Of a stretch of 64,000 nucleotides of DNA, positions 55,207-63,096 are shown in pieces. The position numbers and the translations under genes were made by a program. The DNA is taken from positions 186,001 through 250,000 of the forward strand of contig CAVSJF010000007.1 in NCBI GenBank assembly GCA_963728155.1, in the 5' to 3' direction. This stretch comes from JACVRW01 sp963728155 (GTDB lineage: Bacteria; Actinomycetota; Thermoleophilia; Solirubrobacterales; Thermoleophilaceae). The notes beneath the pieces are model-generated. The model did no database searches, was not told where the DNA came from, and saw only the letters and a list, made by a program, of their open reading frames with translations. Position 1 is the first letter of the stretch. Each line of letters opens with the position of its first letter.

Positions 55207-55602
55207 TCAGTCCGGCCAGAAGTCCGACACCATCTCGGCGTCCTTGTTCTCGGTGTTGGGCGCTCCGAAGGCGAGGATCTCGGCGCCCTCCGGCCCGGCC
55301 TCCATCCCGCGGGCAACCGATCCCGGCACGCGCAGGGCGTCGAGGGGCTTCATCTCCACCACCTCGTCCTCCACGCGAAACCGCGCGCTTCCGCTCAGCA
55401 CCACGTAGATCTCCTCCTGCTCGCCGTGGCGGTGGCCGAACGGAAGCCGGAAGTCCGGGGACATCTTGTAGTAGCTCAGCCCGGATTGCTCGAGCCCCAG
55501 CGGCCCGCGGGCGAAACGGGACTCGATGTTGGGCGCGAGGCCGTGCTTGGGGGCCAGGTCTTCGACGTCGTCTCTGAGGCTCAGGTGGGTGTAGTCGGAC
55601 AT
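55207..55602 (-). CDS. Small cupin protein
   Basis: 131 residues. Single cupin barrel: SYYKMSPDFRLPFGHRHGEQ, EEIYVVLSGSARFRVEDEVV, then DALRVPGSVARGMEAGPEGA. Metal ligands HRHGEQEE are in motif 1; the motif 2 His is replaced (VARGMEAG), so metal binding may be altered. Often dioxygenase-like or binding proteins. GAGAAT lies 7 nt before the ATG. Convergent with fpg, no gap. Confidence 0.85.
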   Translation of the reverse strand: MSDYTHLSLRDDVEDLAPKHGLAPNIESRFARGPLGLEQSGLSYYKMSPDFRLPFGHRHGEQEEIYVVLSGSARFRVEDEVVEMKPLDALRVPGSVARGMEAGPEGAEILAFGAPNTENKDAEMVSDFWPD

Positions 55603-55644
55603 GGAGGGGATTCTCGCGCCTCGGTGTCGCTAGGTCTTGCGAAA

Positions 55645-56466
55645 ATGCGTCACCGCATGGCGGCATTCCAAGAGACGGCGCCGCGCGGCGTGCTCGACCC
55701 CGTCGCGGCCCGGGCTCGGTTCTCGCTCACCTTTCACCGGCCGGTCCCCGAGCTGGCTCACGCGATCGACCGCCATTGGGTGGTTCGCTGGGACCTGAAG
55801 GACGGCGACTCCTACGTGCAGGAGGTGCTGCCCCATCCGTGCGTGAACCTGGCGTTCGAGGCCGGGAGCAGCGGCATCTTCGGGATCCCCACCGCTCGCT
55901 TTCGCCGCGAGCTCACCGGAGCGGGTGAGGCCCTGGGCACGCGCCTGCGGCCGGGAGCGTCGTCGCTGCTCTCGGATCTGGAGGCCTGGCGGCTGACCGA
56001 CAGCGTTCTCCCGCTCGCCGGGCTCCTCGGCCCGGCCGGCGCAGAGCTCGAGCGGGAGGTGCTCTCCCGCGACGAGATCGAGGAGGGGATACCGATCGTC
56101 GAGTCCTTTCTCCTCGCCCGCGCGGGGACGCTCGACTCCGGAGCCCTCCTGGTCCAGGAGGTGATCGACGGCATGCTCTGCGCGCCGCACGACACCACGG
56201 TGGCCGAGCTGGCGAACCGGCACGGGGTGGCCCCCCGCACTCTCCAGCGACTGTTTCGCCGCTACGTGGGCGTCGGCCCGAAGTGGGTGTTGCAGCGCTA
56301 CCGCATGCACGAGGCCGCCGAGCGGATGCTGATCGACCCCGACCTCGATCTCGCGCGGCTCGCCCTGGACCTGGGCTACTCAGACCAGGCCCACTTCGGC
56401 AACGACTTCCACGCCCGCACCGGGCGCACCCCGGCCGCATACCTCGCCGCCTGCGCGGCGGCGTGA
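55645..56466 (+). CDS. AraC-family transcriptional regulator
   Basis: 273 residues. N-terminal ligand-like domain (about 15-160, with LTFHRPVPELAHAIDRHWVV and VLPHPCVNLAFEAG) of the DUF6597 type. C-terminal HTH_18: HDTTVAELANRHGVAPRTLQ, RLFRRYVGVGPKWVLQRYRM, DLARLALDLGYSDQAHFGND and FHARTGRTPAAYL. Start at the ATG at 55645 or the one at 55657. Divergent from the cupin gene, so the cupin may be its target. Confidence 0.9.
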   Translation: MRHRMAAFQETAPRGVLDPVAARARFSLTFHRPVPELAHAIDRHWVVRWDLKDGDSYVQEVLPHPCVNLAFEAGSSGIFGIPTARFRRELTGAGEALGTRLRPGASSLLSDLEAWRLTDSVLPLAGLLGPAGAELEREVLSRDEIEEGIPIVESFLLARAGTLDSGALLVQEVIDGMLCAPHDTTVAELANRHGVAPRTLQRLFRRYVGVGPKWVLQRYRMHEAAERMLIDPDLDLARLALDLGYSDQAHFGNDFHARTGRTPAAYLAACAAA

Positions 56467-56469
56467 TCC

Positions 56470-56925
56470 TCAGCCGACGGTGAGCGTGCCCTCCATGCCG
56501 GCTTTGGCGTGGCCGTCGACCGGGCAGTAGTACTCGTATTCACCGGGCTTCAGGTCGACCGTGACCTTCGAGACCCCGCCCTTGCCGACCGTCTCGCCCT
56601 CCTCCTCGACACCCTTGCCCTCGACCTCGATGGCGTGGGGGAGCGAGGAGGGGTTGTCGAGCACGACCGTGACCTTGCCGGGCTTCGTGGTGAGCGTTGT
56701 CTTGTCGAACTTGAGCGCTCCGCCCGGGTCGGCGGTCAGCTTGAGCGGCTTCGCCGCCGCCGCCGCCGTGCCGCCGCTCTCCTCGTCCTTCTTCTGGCCG
56801 CCGTAGGCCGAGCCGCCGCCGCTCGAGCCGCCGCCTCCCCCATCATCCGAGTCGTCGCCGCAGCCGGCTCCGATCAGCAGGCAGACGGTGAGAGTGATGA
56901 ACACGGCGGGGCATGGAGGTCGCAT
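56470..56925 (-). CDS. Plastocyanin-like copper lipoprotein
   Basis: 151 residues. Signal with lipobox LLIGAGC (Cys22), then a flexible Gly/Ser-rich linker (GGGGGSSGGGSAYGG). Cupredoxin domain with full type-1 copper ligand set: His in SLPHAIEVEG, Cys in YYCPVDGH, the following His, and Met in AGMEGTL. Exposed on the outer face, electron transfer or copper handling. Located downstream of the ECF/RskA pair on the same strand, 40 bp apart, so it may be part of that regulon. Confidence 0.88.
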   Translation of the reverse strand: MRPPCPAVFITLTVCLLIGAGCGDDSDDGGGGGSSGGGSAYGGQKKDEESGGTAAAAAKPLKLTADPGGALKFDKTTLTTKPGKVTVVLDNPSSLPHAIEVEGKGVEEEGETVGKGGVSKVTVDLKPGEYEYYCPVDGHAKAGMEGTLTVG

Positions 56926-56965
56926 GTGCCGGTGTACGCACGCGGGCGCCCCGCGGTTCGGCCGT

Positions 56966-57664
56966 TCAGTAGCGCAGCTCGCCGCGCAGCAGCGCGTCGC
57001 CGCGCGCGGAATCGCGCGAGGACCTGGCGCGGGTGATCACGATCACGTGGTAGTCCCCCGGCTTCACCGCCGCGGTCAGCTGCGCTCGCGCGCGGCCGTC
57101 GGAGCGCGATCGGAAAGTGCCGCCGCTCACCCACTCCCCGTTGGCACGCACGCACCAGAGCTCGTAGGCCGCGCCCTTCGCGGCGAGCCCGCGCGCGCCG
57201 AGTGTCACCCGCGTACCGGCCGATACGGCATCGACATAGGCGGTCGCCCTCGCCGTGGAGCGCGCATCGACCGGGGCGAGCCGCGCGCTGGCGTAAGCGC
57301 TCGCCTCCCGGTCATCCCCGAGTGGAAGCACCAGGAGGGCAACCACCGCCGCGGCCACCGCCACCGTCAGCGCCGCCGCGGCCACGGCGAGCCTCCTGCG
57401 CCGCGGCGTCGCCGGGTGTGGGCGGTGCTCCCGGGCGAACCGATCGAGGATCGCCTCCTCCACCTCGGGCGACGCGGTCGGAGGTGGCACGTCCCCTGGC
57501 TGCACCGTGTCGAGCAGGGCGGGCAGGGCGGCCATGCGCCGCACCTCCGTGCCGCAGGAGTGGCAGCCCGCCACGTGACTGCGCATCTCCTCCATCTCGG
57601 CGGGTTCGAGCGCGCCGAGCACGTACCCGCCGACCAGCTCGCCGTGGCTCGCGCAGTGGCTCAC
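56966..57664 (-). CDS. RskA-like anti-sigma factor
   Basis: 232 residues, complete. Zinc-type N-terminus ELVGGYVLGALEPAEMEEMR and SHVAGCHSCGTEV (HxxxCxxC). One transmembrane helix (AVAAAALTVAVAAAVVALLV, about 98-117). C-terminal RskA domain with GAAYELWCVRANGEWVSGGT, FRSRSDGRARAQL. Overlaps the sigma gene by 4 bp. The copper lipoprotein gene follows, and SigK/RskA-type systems are known to control redox or copper responses in mycobacteria, so that is a possible theme here. Confidence 0.88.
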   Translation of the reverse strand: MSHCASHGELVGGYVLGALEPAEMEEMRSHVAGCHSCGTEVRRMAALPALLDTVQPGDVPPPTASPEVEEAILDRFAREHRPHPATPRRRRLAVAAAALTVAVAAAVVALLVLPLGDDREASAYASARLAPVDARSTARATAYVDAVSAGTRVTLGARGLAAKGAAYELWCVRANGEWVSGGTFRSRSDGRARAQLTAAVKPGDYHVIVITRARSSRDSARGDALLRGELRY

Positions 57665-58212
57665 CGGCCGACCTCCATCTCGTCGAGTATCAGCCGTAGC
57701 GTTCGCAGCGCGTAGGAGGTTCGGCTCTTGACCGTTCCCAGTGGAATCCCCTTGCGTTCGGCGATCTCGCGCAGGCTGAGGCCGCCGAAGTGGGCCAGGC
57801 GGATCACCTCGCGGTGATCGGGCGAGAGCCGGGTGAGGGCGGCGGCCATCTGCCAGCGCAGCACGGCCTGCTCCAGCTCCGAGTCGAGCTGCTCCTCCTG
57901 GACGCCGTCGTGTCCTTCGCGGGCGAGCCCGGGCCGCGCGGCGGCCCGCCGGCGCGCATCCACGATCCGGTTGCGGGTGATCGTGTAGAGCCAGGTGCGG
58001 ACGCTTCCTCGCCGGGAGTCGTAGTCGGCGGCGTGGCGCCAGGCGCGCGCGAACACGTCCTGCACCACCTCTTCGGCCAGCTCGCGGTCGGCCAGCGAGT
58101 TCAGAGCGAAGCCGTAGAGCTCGCCGGAGTAGCGTCGGTAGAGCTCGCGCAGCTCGTCACCGCTGGCATCGAGCGGGAGGCGCTCCACGAGCGTGGCGTC
58201 GCTCGGGGCCAT
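57661..58212 (-). CDS. ECF sigma factor (SigK-like)
   Basis: 183 residues. Region 2: LRELYRRYSGELYGFALNSL, ADRELAEEVVQDVFARAWRH, VRTWLYTITRNRIVDARRR. Region 4: RLSPDHREVIRLAHFGGLSL, REIAERKGIPLGTVKSRTSY. Clear ECF features, with the cognate anti-sigma gene overlapping by 4 bp. TAGCGT lies 6 nt before the ATG. Paralogue-like to the pair at 34 kb. Confidence 0.93.
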   Translation of the reverse strand: MAPSDATLVERLPLDASGDELRELYRRYSGELYGFALNSLADRELAEEVVQDVFARAWRHAADYDSRRGSVRTWLYTITRNRIVDARRRAAARPGLAREGHDGVQEEQLDSELEQAVLRWQMAAALTRLSPDHREVIRLAHFGGLSLREIAERKGIPLGTVKSRTSYALRTLRLILDEMEVGR

Positions 58213-58258
58213 GCGCTCACGCTATACGCACGCGCGGCCCGGCCGGTTCGGCCCGGCG

Positions 58259-58980
58259 TCAGTCGCGGCGCAGGAGCAACAGGGCGAAGCCGAGGGTCTC
58301 CCGCCCCCCGGGCATGGCCAGGCGCGTGCGCGTGCGGGCGGCGCGCTCGCTCAGTTGTCCGGCGGCGGGGTCGTCGGGGTGGCGCTCGGCCCAGCGCTCG
58401 CAGTTCAGCACCTGTGTCCACTCGTAGCGGTCCCAATCGGCGTCGCTGGCCACGCACGACCACAGGGGGACGAGACCGGCGGCCTGGGCGGTATCCAGCA
58501 GCCCTCCGAAGCCGGCCAGCTCGTCCTCGCTCGCATCGCCCAGCGCCTTCAGGTACGCGTCACTGGGCGAGCGTCGCCAGTAGCCCTCGCCGAGCAGGAC
58601 CTGGCCGCCGGGCACGGTCAGCTCTCGCAGCCGTCCGAGCGCCTCGGGGAACCCCCCGAGCGCGTGGCTGGAGGCGATGCCCACGACGAGCTCGTTGACG
58701 CCGGCGGGCGGCTCGCCGGCCACGATCAGCTCCACGTCCGCCCCGGCTTCGCCGCGGCCCAGCTCGATCTGCTCCGGGTCCAGGTCGTAGCCGACGGCCC
58801 TCACCGGCCAGCGTGCGGCGATGCGGCGCAGCGTCTCACCGCGGCCGCAGCCCACCTCAAGACCCTCGCGCCGCTCGCGAGGCCGAGCAGGTCGATCGCG
58901 GCATCGAGATTCGCCTCGGAGAGTGGGTTGTGCAGAGCGAGATCGCCGTGGGCAATGCGCGATTCAGCGGCGCGTTCCAT
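58259..58980 (-). CDS. SAM-dependent methyltransferase (frameshifted)
   Basis: About 240 residues. N-terminus AHGDLALHNPLSEANLDAAI; after a break near 58850 the AdoMet motif VGCGRGETLRRIAARWP, acidic AVGYDLDPEQIELGR and SSHALGGFPEALGRLRELTV with PGGQVLLGEGYWRR. This looks like the actinobacterial methyltransferases of the NNMT/UbiE class with an unknown substrate. The ATG at 58980 is chosen because TACGGT lies 7 nt upstream. Divergent from the flippase-like gene by 24 bp. Confidence 0.85.
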
Positions 58981-58987
58981 CCCGGGC

Positions 58988-58997
58988 ACCGTACCTT
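58988..58997. promoter_or_regulatory. Overlapping divergent -10 boxes between methyltransferase and flippase-like genes
   Basis: ACCGTACCTT holds TACCTT (plus, 7 nt before GTG 59005) and, on the minus strand, TACGGT (7 nt before ATG 58980). The boxes overlap by 2 bp. Confidence 0.6.
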
Positions 58998-59004
58998 TGG
59001 TCGC

Positions 59005-60082
59005 GTGACGCCCGCCGCAGACATAGGCGAGTCCTTTCGGTCGTTCTTCGACGCCGTCGACTCCTTTGTCTCCAACCTGGCCTCCGTCGGGCTGGTGCCG
59101 CTGCTGATCGCCATCGCCTGCTTCACGACGCTATCTCAGCCTGCGGGCCCTTGCGAGCTTCAACATCCTGCGCGCCGCGTATCCGACCGAGCGCATCCAC
59201 TTCCGGGAGATCTGGGGCGCCTACTTCGCCGGCTACGGCTTCAACGCGGTGATCCCCGCCCGCGGCGGCGACGTGGTGCGCCTGTTCCTGACCAAGACCT
59301 CCGTCCCGCACGCGAGCTACCCCGCGGTGGCGGCGAGCTTCGTGGTCGAGCTCGGCTTCGACATCGCGATGGGAACGCTGATCCTGATCTTCGCCTTCAC
59401 CCAGGGCGTGTTCCCCAAGCCCCCGGACTTCGCCGATCTCAACGCGTTCGACCTGTCCTACCTCGCGCAGCATCCGCGCTTCACGCTGTTCCTGATGACC
59501 GCGCTGGCCATCGGCGCGTTCGTGGGCTTCGCGCTGTTGAGCGTGCGCGTGAAGGCCTTCTGGGAGCGCGTGAAGCAGGGCTTCACGATCCTCGGCAACC
59601 GGCAGCGCTACCTGCGCGAGGTGTTCGCCGTCCAGTTCGTGGCGTGGCTGTTTCGCTTCGCGGCCTTCTGGGCGCTGCTCGAGGCCTTCAACGTCGGTGG
59701 GTCGGTGAAGAACGTGCTGCTCGTGCTGGGCGTGAACGCGGTGTCGGCCGCGGTGCCCTTCACGCCGCAGGGGGCGGGCGTCCAGCAGGCCCTGCTCGCC
59801 AAGGTCTTCTCGGGCACCGCGGCCGGCTCGACGGTGGCCGCCTACTCCGTGGGCCAGCAGATCGCCATCGGCGCGCTCACTTTCGGGATCGGCTTCACCG
59901 CGCTCGTGTTCATCTTCCGCGTGCGCAGCTTCAAGGAGGTGATCGCGCGCGGGAAACGCGACCGCGCGGACGAGAGAGCTCGGCGCGAGGGCCACCTGCG
60001 CGACGAGCGCGCGGACGAGCCCTGGGGTGACGAGGCCCCGCCTAGGTCCCGAAGCCCTCGCGCGCCTCGCGCACGAGAATGA
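59005..60082 (+). CDS. Lysylphosphatidylglycerol-synthase/AglD-type flippase-like membrane protein (frameshifted)
   Basis: About 355 residues, seven to eight hydrophobic segments. Pattern of the LPG_synthase_TM/UPF0104 family: FREIWGAYFAGYGFNAVIPA, RGGDVVRLFLTK, YPAVAASFVVELGFDIAMGT, VLLVLGVNAVSAAVPFTPQG and AGVQQALLAKVFSG. One break near 59135. These proteins move lipid-linked substrates across membranes or form part of lipid synthases; exact role unknown. A charged, Arg/Glu-rich C-terminal tail ends at 60082 by ORF, overlapping the convergent gene by 41 bp; an indel near 60040 may have lengthened it. Confidence 0.82.
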
Positions 60083-60320
60083 CCGCCTCGGGGAACACCA
60101 GGCGCATCGCCTGCAGCAGGTCCTGAGCCTGCTGCTCGGCGTTGCCCTGGAGGTTGAGGCGCGCGATGCCGGCGACCGTCATGTCGACGGCGAGCTTGAT
60201 CGCGTTGTCGGCCCACGCCACCTTCTGGGCGCCCTGCATCTGCTCCGCGAACTCGCCCATGCGCCGGCGCAGTTCGTCCGGATCGCCGAATAGGCCACCA
60301 AAGGGATCTTCCGAAGACAT
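60042..60320 (-). CDS. Small helical protein of unknown function
   Basis: 92 residues: MSSEDPFGGLFGDPDELRRR with a predicted helix, then MGEFAEQMQGAQKVAWADNA, LAVDMTVAGIARLNLQ and a final REAREGFGT. No signal peptide. Leaderless with TAGAAT 6 nt before the ATG. Divergent from the CBS gene by 53 bp. Not recognised. Confidence 0.68.
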   Translation of the reverse strand: MSSEDPFGGLFGDPDELRRRMGEFAEQMQGAQKVAWADNAIKLAVDMTVAGIARLNLQGNAEQQAQDLLQAMRLVFPEAVILVREAREGFGT

Positions 60321-60345
60321 AGCCCGATTCTAGGGAACGCCCGCG

Positions 60346-60360
60346 CCCCACCCGGTGGGG
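60346..60360. promoter_or_regulatory. Palindrome adjacent to the CBS-gene promoter
   Basis: CCCCAC - CCG - GTGGGG, a perfect 6-bp inverted repeat, ends directly before the TAAGGT -10 box of the CBS gene. Possible repressor site, unproven. Confidence 0.3.
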
Positions 60361-60366
60361 TAAGGT
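60361..60366 (+). promoter_or_regulatory. -10 box TAAGGT of the CBS gene (leaderless)
   Basis: TAAGGT ends 7 nt before the GTG at 60374. Confidence 0.6.
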
Positions 60367-60373
60367 CGCCCCC

Positions 60374-60819
60374 GTGCGCATCTCAGATGTCATGACCCAG
60401 GGCGTTGTGACCGTGGAGACCGGCGACACCCTGCGCGCGGTAGGCGAGCTGATGCGCGACCGCAACGTCGGCTCGGTGGTGGTGTGTGAGGGCGACCGGC
60501 CCGTGGGAGTGATCACCGATCGCGATCTGGCCCTGGCCGTCGTGGCCGACGAGGTGGATCCGCACGACCCGCGCGCGCCCACGCGTCGCAGCCGATCGTG
60601 ACCGGCGAGGTCGAGATGGACATCGAGGAGGCGGTGGCGATCATGATCCAGCACCGCATCCGGCGCCTGCCGGTGATCGAGGCGGAGCTGCTGGTGGGGA
60701 TCGTGACCATCGACGACCTGGCGGTGCGAGCAGGAGATCTCCACCTCGCGCAGCGGATCACCGCCGAGGTGGCCAAGGCCGCGCTGCCCGAGTTCTACTT
60801 CCACCAGCGGGGCGGCTGA
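60374..60819 (+). CDS. CBS-domain pair protein (frameshifted)
   Basis: About 148 residues, two CBS domains with little else. First: MRISDVMTQGVVTVETGDTL, VGSVVVCEGDRPVGVITDRD. After a break near 60590 the second: SQPIVTGEVEMDIEEAVAIM, IQHRIRRLPVIEAELLVGIV. CBS pairs bind adenosine nucleotides and usually sense energy charge. No catalytic partner is adjacent, though the following membrane protein gene starts 4 bp after it, so the two are probably cotranscribed. Confidence 0.9.
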
Positions 60820-60823
60820 CGTC

Positions 60824-61918
60824 GTGGCCCCGCCCACCCTGGGTCAGGTCAAGACTCGCCGCCGGATCGAGCGCGGGATTCGCCTGGCCGCTCCCGTCCT
60901 CGACCTCGATCTGGCCGCCGGCGACCGGATCTCGCGGATCGTGTCGCGCGACGACGTCGAGTACTACCCGCCGCGTGTCGCGCGGGGGCGAAAGCAACCT
61001 GCCGCCTCGGTGACCAAGAACGAGCAGCTCGAATGGGAGGCCCGGTTCCGCCGTCCGGCGGCGTTCGCCGCTTTCGCGGCCGGAGTGCTCCTGCTGGCCA
61101 GCCTGGTGGTCCGGCAGACGATCTTCGAGGACCGGGAAGGCATCCGCGCCGCGCCCGACGCGCTCCTGTCGGTCAACGAGTCGCCTGGCACGCTCCTCGC
61201 CGGTGCCGCAATTCAGGCGGTGGCCGGCCTGCTGCTGGTGCTCGTGTTCCTCTACCTGTTCCGCGCGACTCGGCTGCGCACCCCGACGATGCCGAACTGG
61301 TTCTTGTACCTGGTCTTCGCCGGGCCGATTCTCTACGCGATCGCTCAGCTGGTGGGGGCGTTCGACCAGATCGACCTGGCCGAGACCTTCGCCGACGGGT
61401 CGTACTCGTTCGAGAACGCGGATTCAGGTGACGGCCCGGACCTGAGCGAGTGCCCGGCCACACGGGGTGAGCTCGGTGAGGCCTGCCAGGAGGAGCTGGC
61501 CCAGGAGAACCCGAACACCGTGGCGCTCTTCGTCGGCCTGATCGGGCCGGTGCTGCTCGCGTTCCTGTTCGTGATGCTGCCGCTGCGGGCCCGCCGGGCC
61601 GGCCTGTTGAGCCCGTTCATGAGCATCCTCGGCGTTCTCTCCGGCGTGCTGCTCGTGCTGCCGCTGCTTCCCCCCGTGATCCTGCAGGCCTTCTGGCTGG
61701 GCGCCCTCGGCGCCCTCTATCTGGGCACCTGGCCGGGCGGACGCGGGCCGGCGTGGGAGACCGGGGAGCCCGATCCGTGGCCGACCCCCGCGCGCAGGCG
61801 CGGCGGCCCGGCGCAGAGCGACGAGCCGGAACCCGAGCCGCCGGGTGGAAGCGGCAACGGGACCGAGCCCGACCCGCCTCCGCAGCGCCGGAGCTCGCGC
61901 AAGCGAAAGCGCGGCTAG
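60824..61918 (+). CDS. Multi-helix membrane protein of unknown function
   Basis: 364 residues from a GTG. Basic N-terminal 70 residues (GQVKTRRRIERGIRLAAPVL) without hydrophobic segments, then about six membrane helices (AAFAAFAAGVLLLASLVV, LLAGAAIQAVAGLLLVLVFL, TMPNWFLYLVFAGPILYAIA, VALFVGLIGPVLLAFLFVML, FMSILGVLSGVLLVLPLLPP) with a long outer loop (about 190-225, with two Cys). Ends in a Pro/Glu/Arg-rich cytoplasmic tail. Not recognised. Follows the CBS gene and overlaps the CapA frame, so an operon is likely. Confidence 0.65.
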   Translation: MAPPTLGQVKTRRRIERGIRLAAPVLDLDLAAGDRISRIVSRDDVEYYPPRVARGRKQPAASVTKNEQLEWEARFRRPAAFAAFAAGVLLLASLVVRQTIFEDREGIRAAPDALLSVNESPGTLLAGAAIQAVAGLLLVLVFLYLFRATRLRTPTMPNWFLYLVFAGPILYAIAQLVGAFDQIDLAETFADGSYSFENADSGDGPDLSECPATRGELGEACQEELAQENPNTVALFVGLIGPVLLAFLFVMLPLRARRAGLLSPFMSILGVLSGVLLVLPLLPPVILQAFWLGALGALYLGTWPGGRGPAWETGEPDPWPTPARRRGGPAQSDEPEPEPPGGSGNGTEPDPPPQRRSSRKRKRG

Positions 61919-63096
61919 GCCTGCGCGCTGTCCGCCTCATCGCAGCTGCGGCGGTCGCCCTCCTCGCCGCCGTTCCCGCCGCGGCGCAACCGCCGCCCGC
62001 GCTCCGGCTGAGCGCCCCTCGGGTGGTGGCGACCGATACCGCGATCGAGGTCAAGGGCCGGGGTGCGATGCCGGGCGAGCGGGTGTCGATCGAGATCCGG
62101 CTGAAGGACGGGCGCTGGGCTGCGCTGGCGGGCGCGAGGGCCAGGGCCAACGGCCGCTTCGCGCGCAGCGTGCGGCCCAAGAAGGCTCGCCGCCGCATAA
62201 GGCTGCGGGCCGCGACCGCGGCCGGGGTCTCGCCCCCGGTCCGGGTACGGACCCGCGCGGTGGTGCTCGCCTCGGTGGGCGACATCAACCTGGGCAACGG
62301 GCCCGGCGCCGTGATGGCTCTGAGGGGCTTACGCTACCCGTGGACCAGCGTGGCGCCGGCGCTGCGCGCCGCCGACGTGGCATTCGGCAATCTCGAGTGC
62401 GCCGTGTCCACCCGGGGCTTCCCGGTGCCCAAGGAGTTCAACTTCCGCGGGCCGCCCGCGGCCCTGCGCACGATGGCCCGCTTCGCGGGATTCGACGTGC
62501 TCAACCTGGCCAACAACCACACCGGCGACTACGGCACGGCCGCCCTCCTCGACACGGTCAGGTACGTACGCCGCTTCGGCATGACCGCGGTGGGAGCGGG
62601 AGGCAGCCTCGAGTCGGCAGCGCAGCCGCGGGTGGTCGAGCGCCTGGGCCTGAAGATCGCCTTCGTGGGTTTCTCCAACATCCTGCCGAGCTCGTTCTTC
62701 GCCGGGTCCGGACGGGCGGGAACGCAACCGGCCACACCGCAACTGATCGCGGCCGGCGTGAGGAACGCGCGACGCAGGGCCGACGTGGTGATCGCGACCT
62801 TCCACTGGGGTGTCGAGCGAGCGACCACCGAGGACGGGCGCCAGCGCGCCTTCGCCGCCACCGCCCTCGGGGCCGGCGCCGACGCGGTGATCGGAGCGCA
62901 CCCTCACGTGCTCCAGCCGATCCGGCGCAGCGGCAGCCGGGTGGTGGCCTACAGCCTGGGGAACTTCGTGTTCGGCGCCTCGTCGAGCGTCACATCGCGC
63001 ACCGGCATCCTGCGCCTCAAGCTGTCGGGGAACGGCGTGGAGGGGGCGCGTCTGGTGCCCGCGGTGATCGAGGGCACCAGGCCTCGGTTGCTCTAG
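61753..63096 (+). CDS. CapA-family (poly-gamma-glutamate synthesis/PgsA-like) protein
   Basis: Functional part about 390 residues. Signal-like LIAAAAVALLAAVPAAAQPP, then an extracellular beta domain (about 60-170) and a CapA metallophosphatase-like domain: VVLASVGDINLGNGPGAVMA, FGNLECAVSTRGFPVPKEFN, NLANNHTGDYGTAALLDTV, ATFHWGVERATTEDGRQRAF and IGAHPHVLQPIRRSG. No clear ATG/GTG lies just before the signal; the GTG at 61753 would give a 55-residue extension overlapping the preceding gene by 166 bp, so a start near 61921 (CTG) or a base error is more likely. CapB/CapC are absent, so the substrate is unknown. Confidence 0.8.
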   Translation: MGDRGARSVADPRAQARRPGAERRAGTRAAGWKRQRDRARPASAAPELAQAKARLGLRAVRLIAAAAVALLAAVPAAAQPPPALRLSAPRVVATDTAIEVKGRGAMPGERVSIEIRLKDGRWAALAGARARANGRFARSVRPKKARRRIRLRAATAAGVSPPVRVRTRAVVLASVGDINLGNGPGAVMALRGLRYPWTSVAPALRAADVAFGNLECAVSTRGFPVPKEFNFRGPPAALRTMARFAGFDVLNLANNHTGDYGTAALLDTVRYVRRFGMTAVGAGGSLESAAQPRVVERLGLKIAFVGFSNILPSSFFAGSGRAGTQPATPQLIAAGVRNARRRADVVIATFHWGVERATTEDGRQRAFAATALGAGADAVIGAHPHVLQPIRRSGSRVVAYSLGNFVFGASSSVTSRTGILRLKLSGNGVEGARLVPAVIEGTRPRLL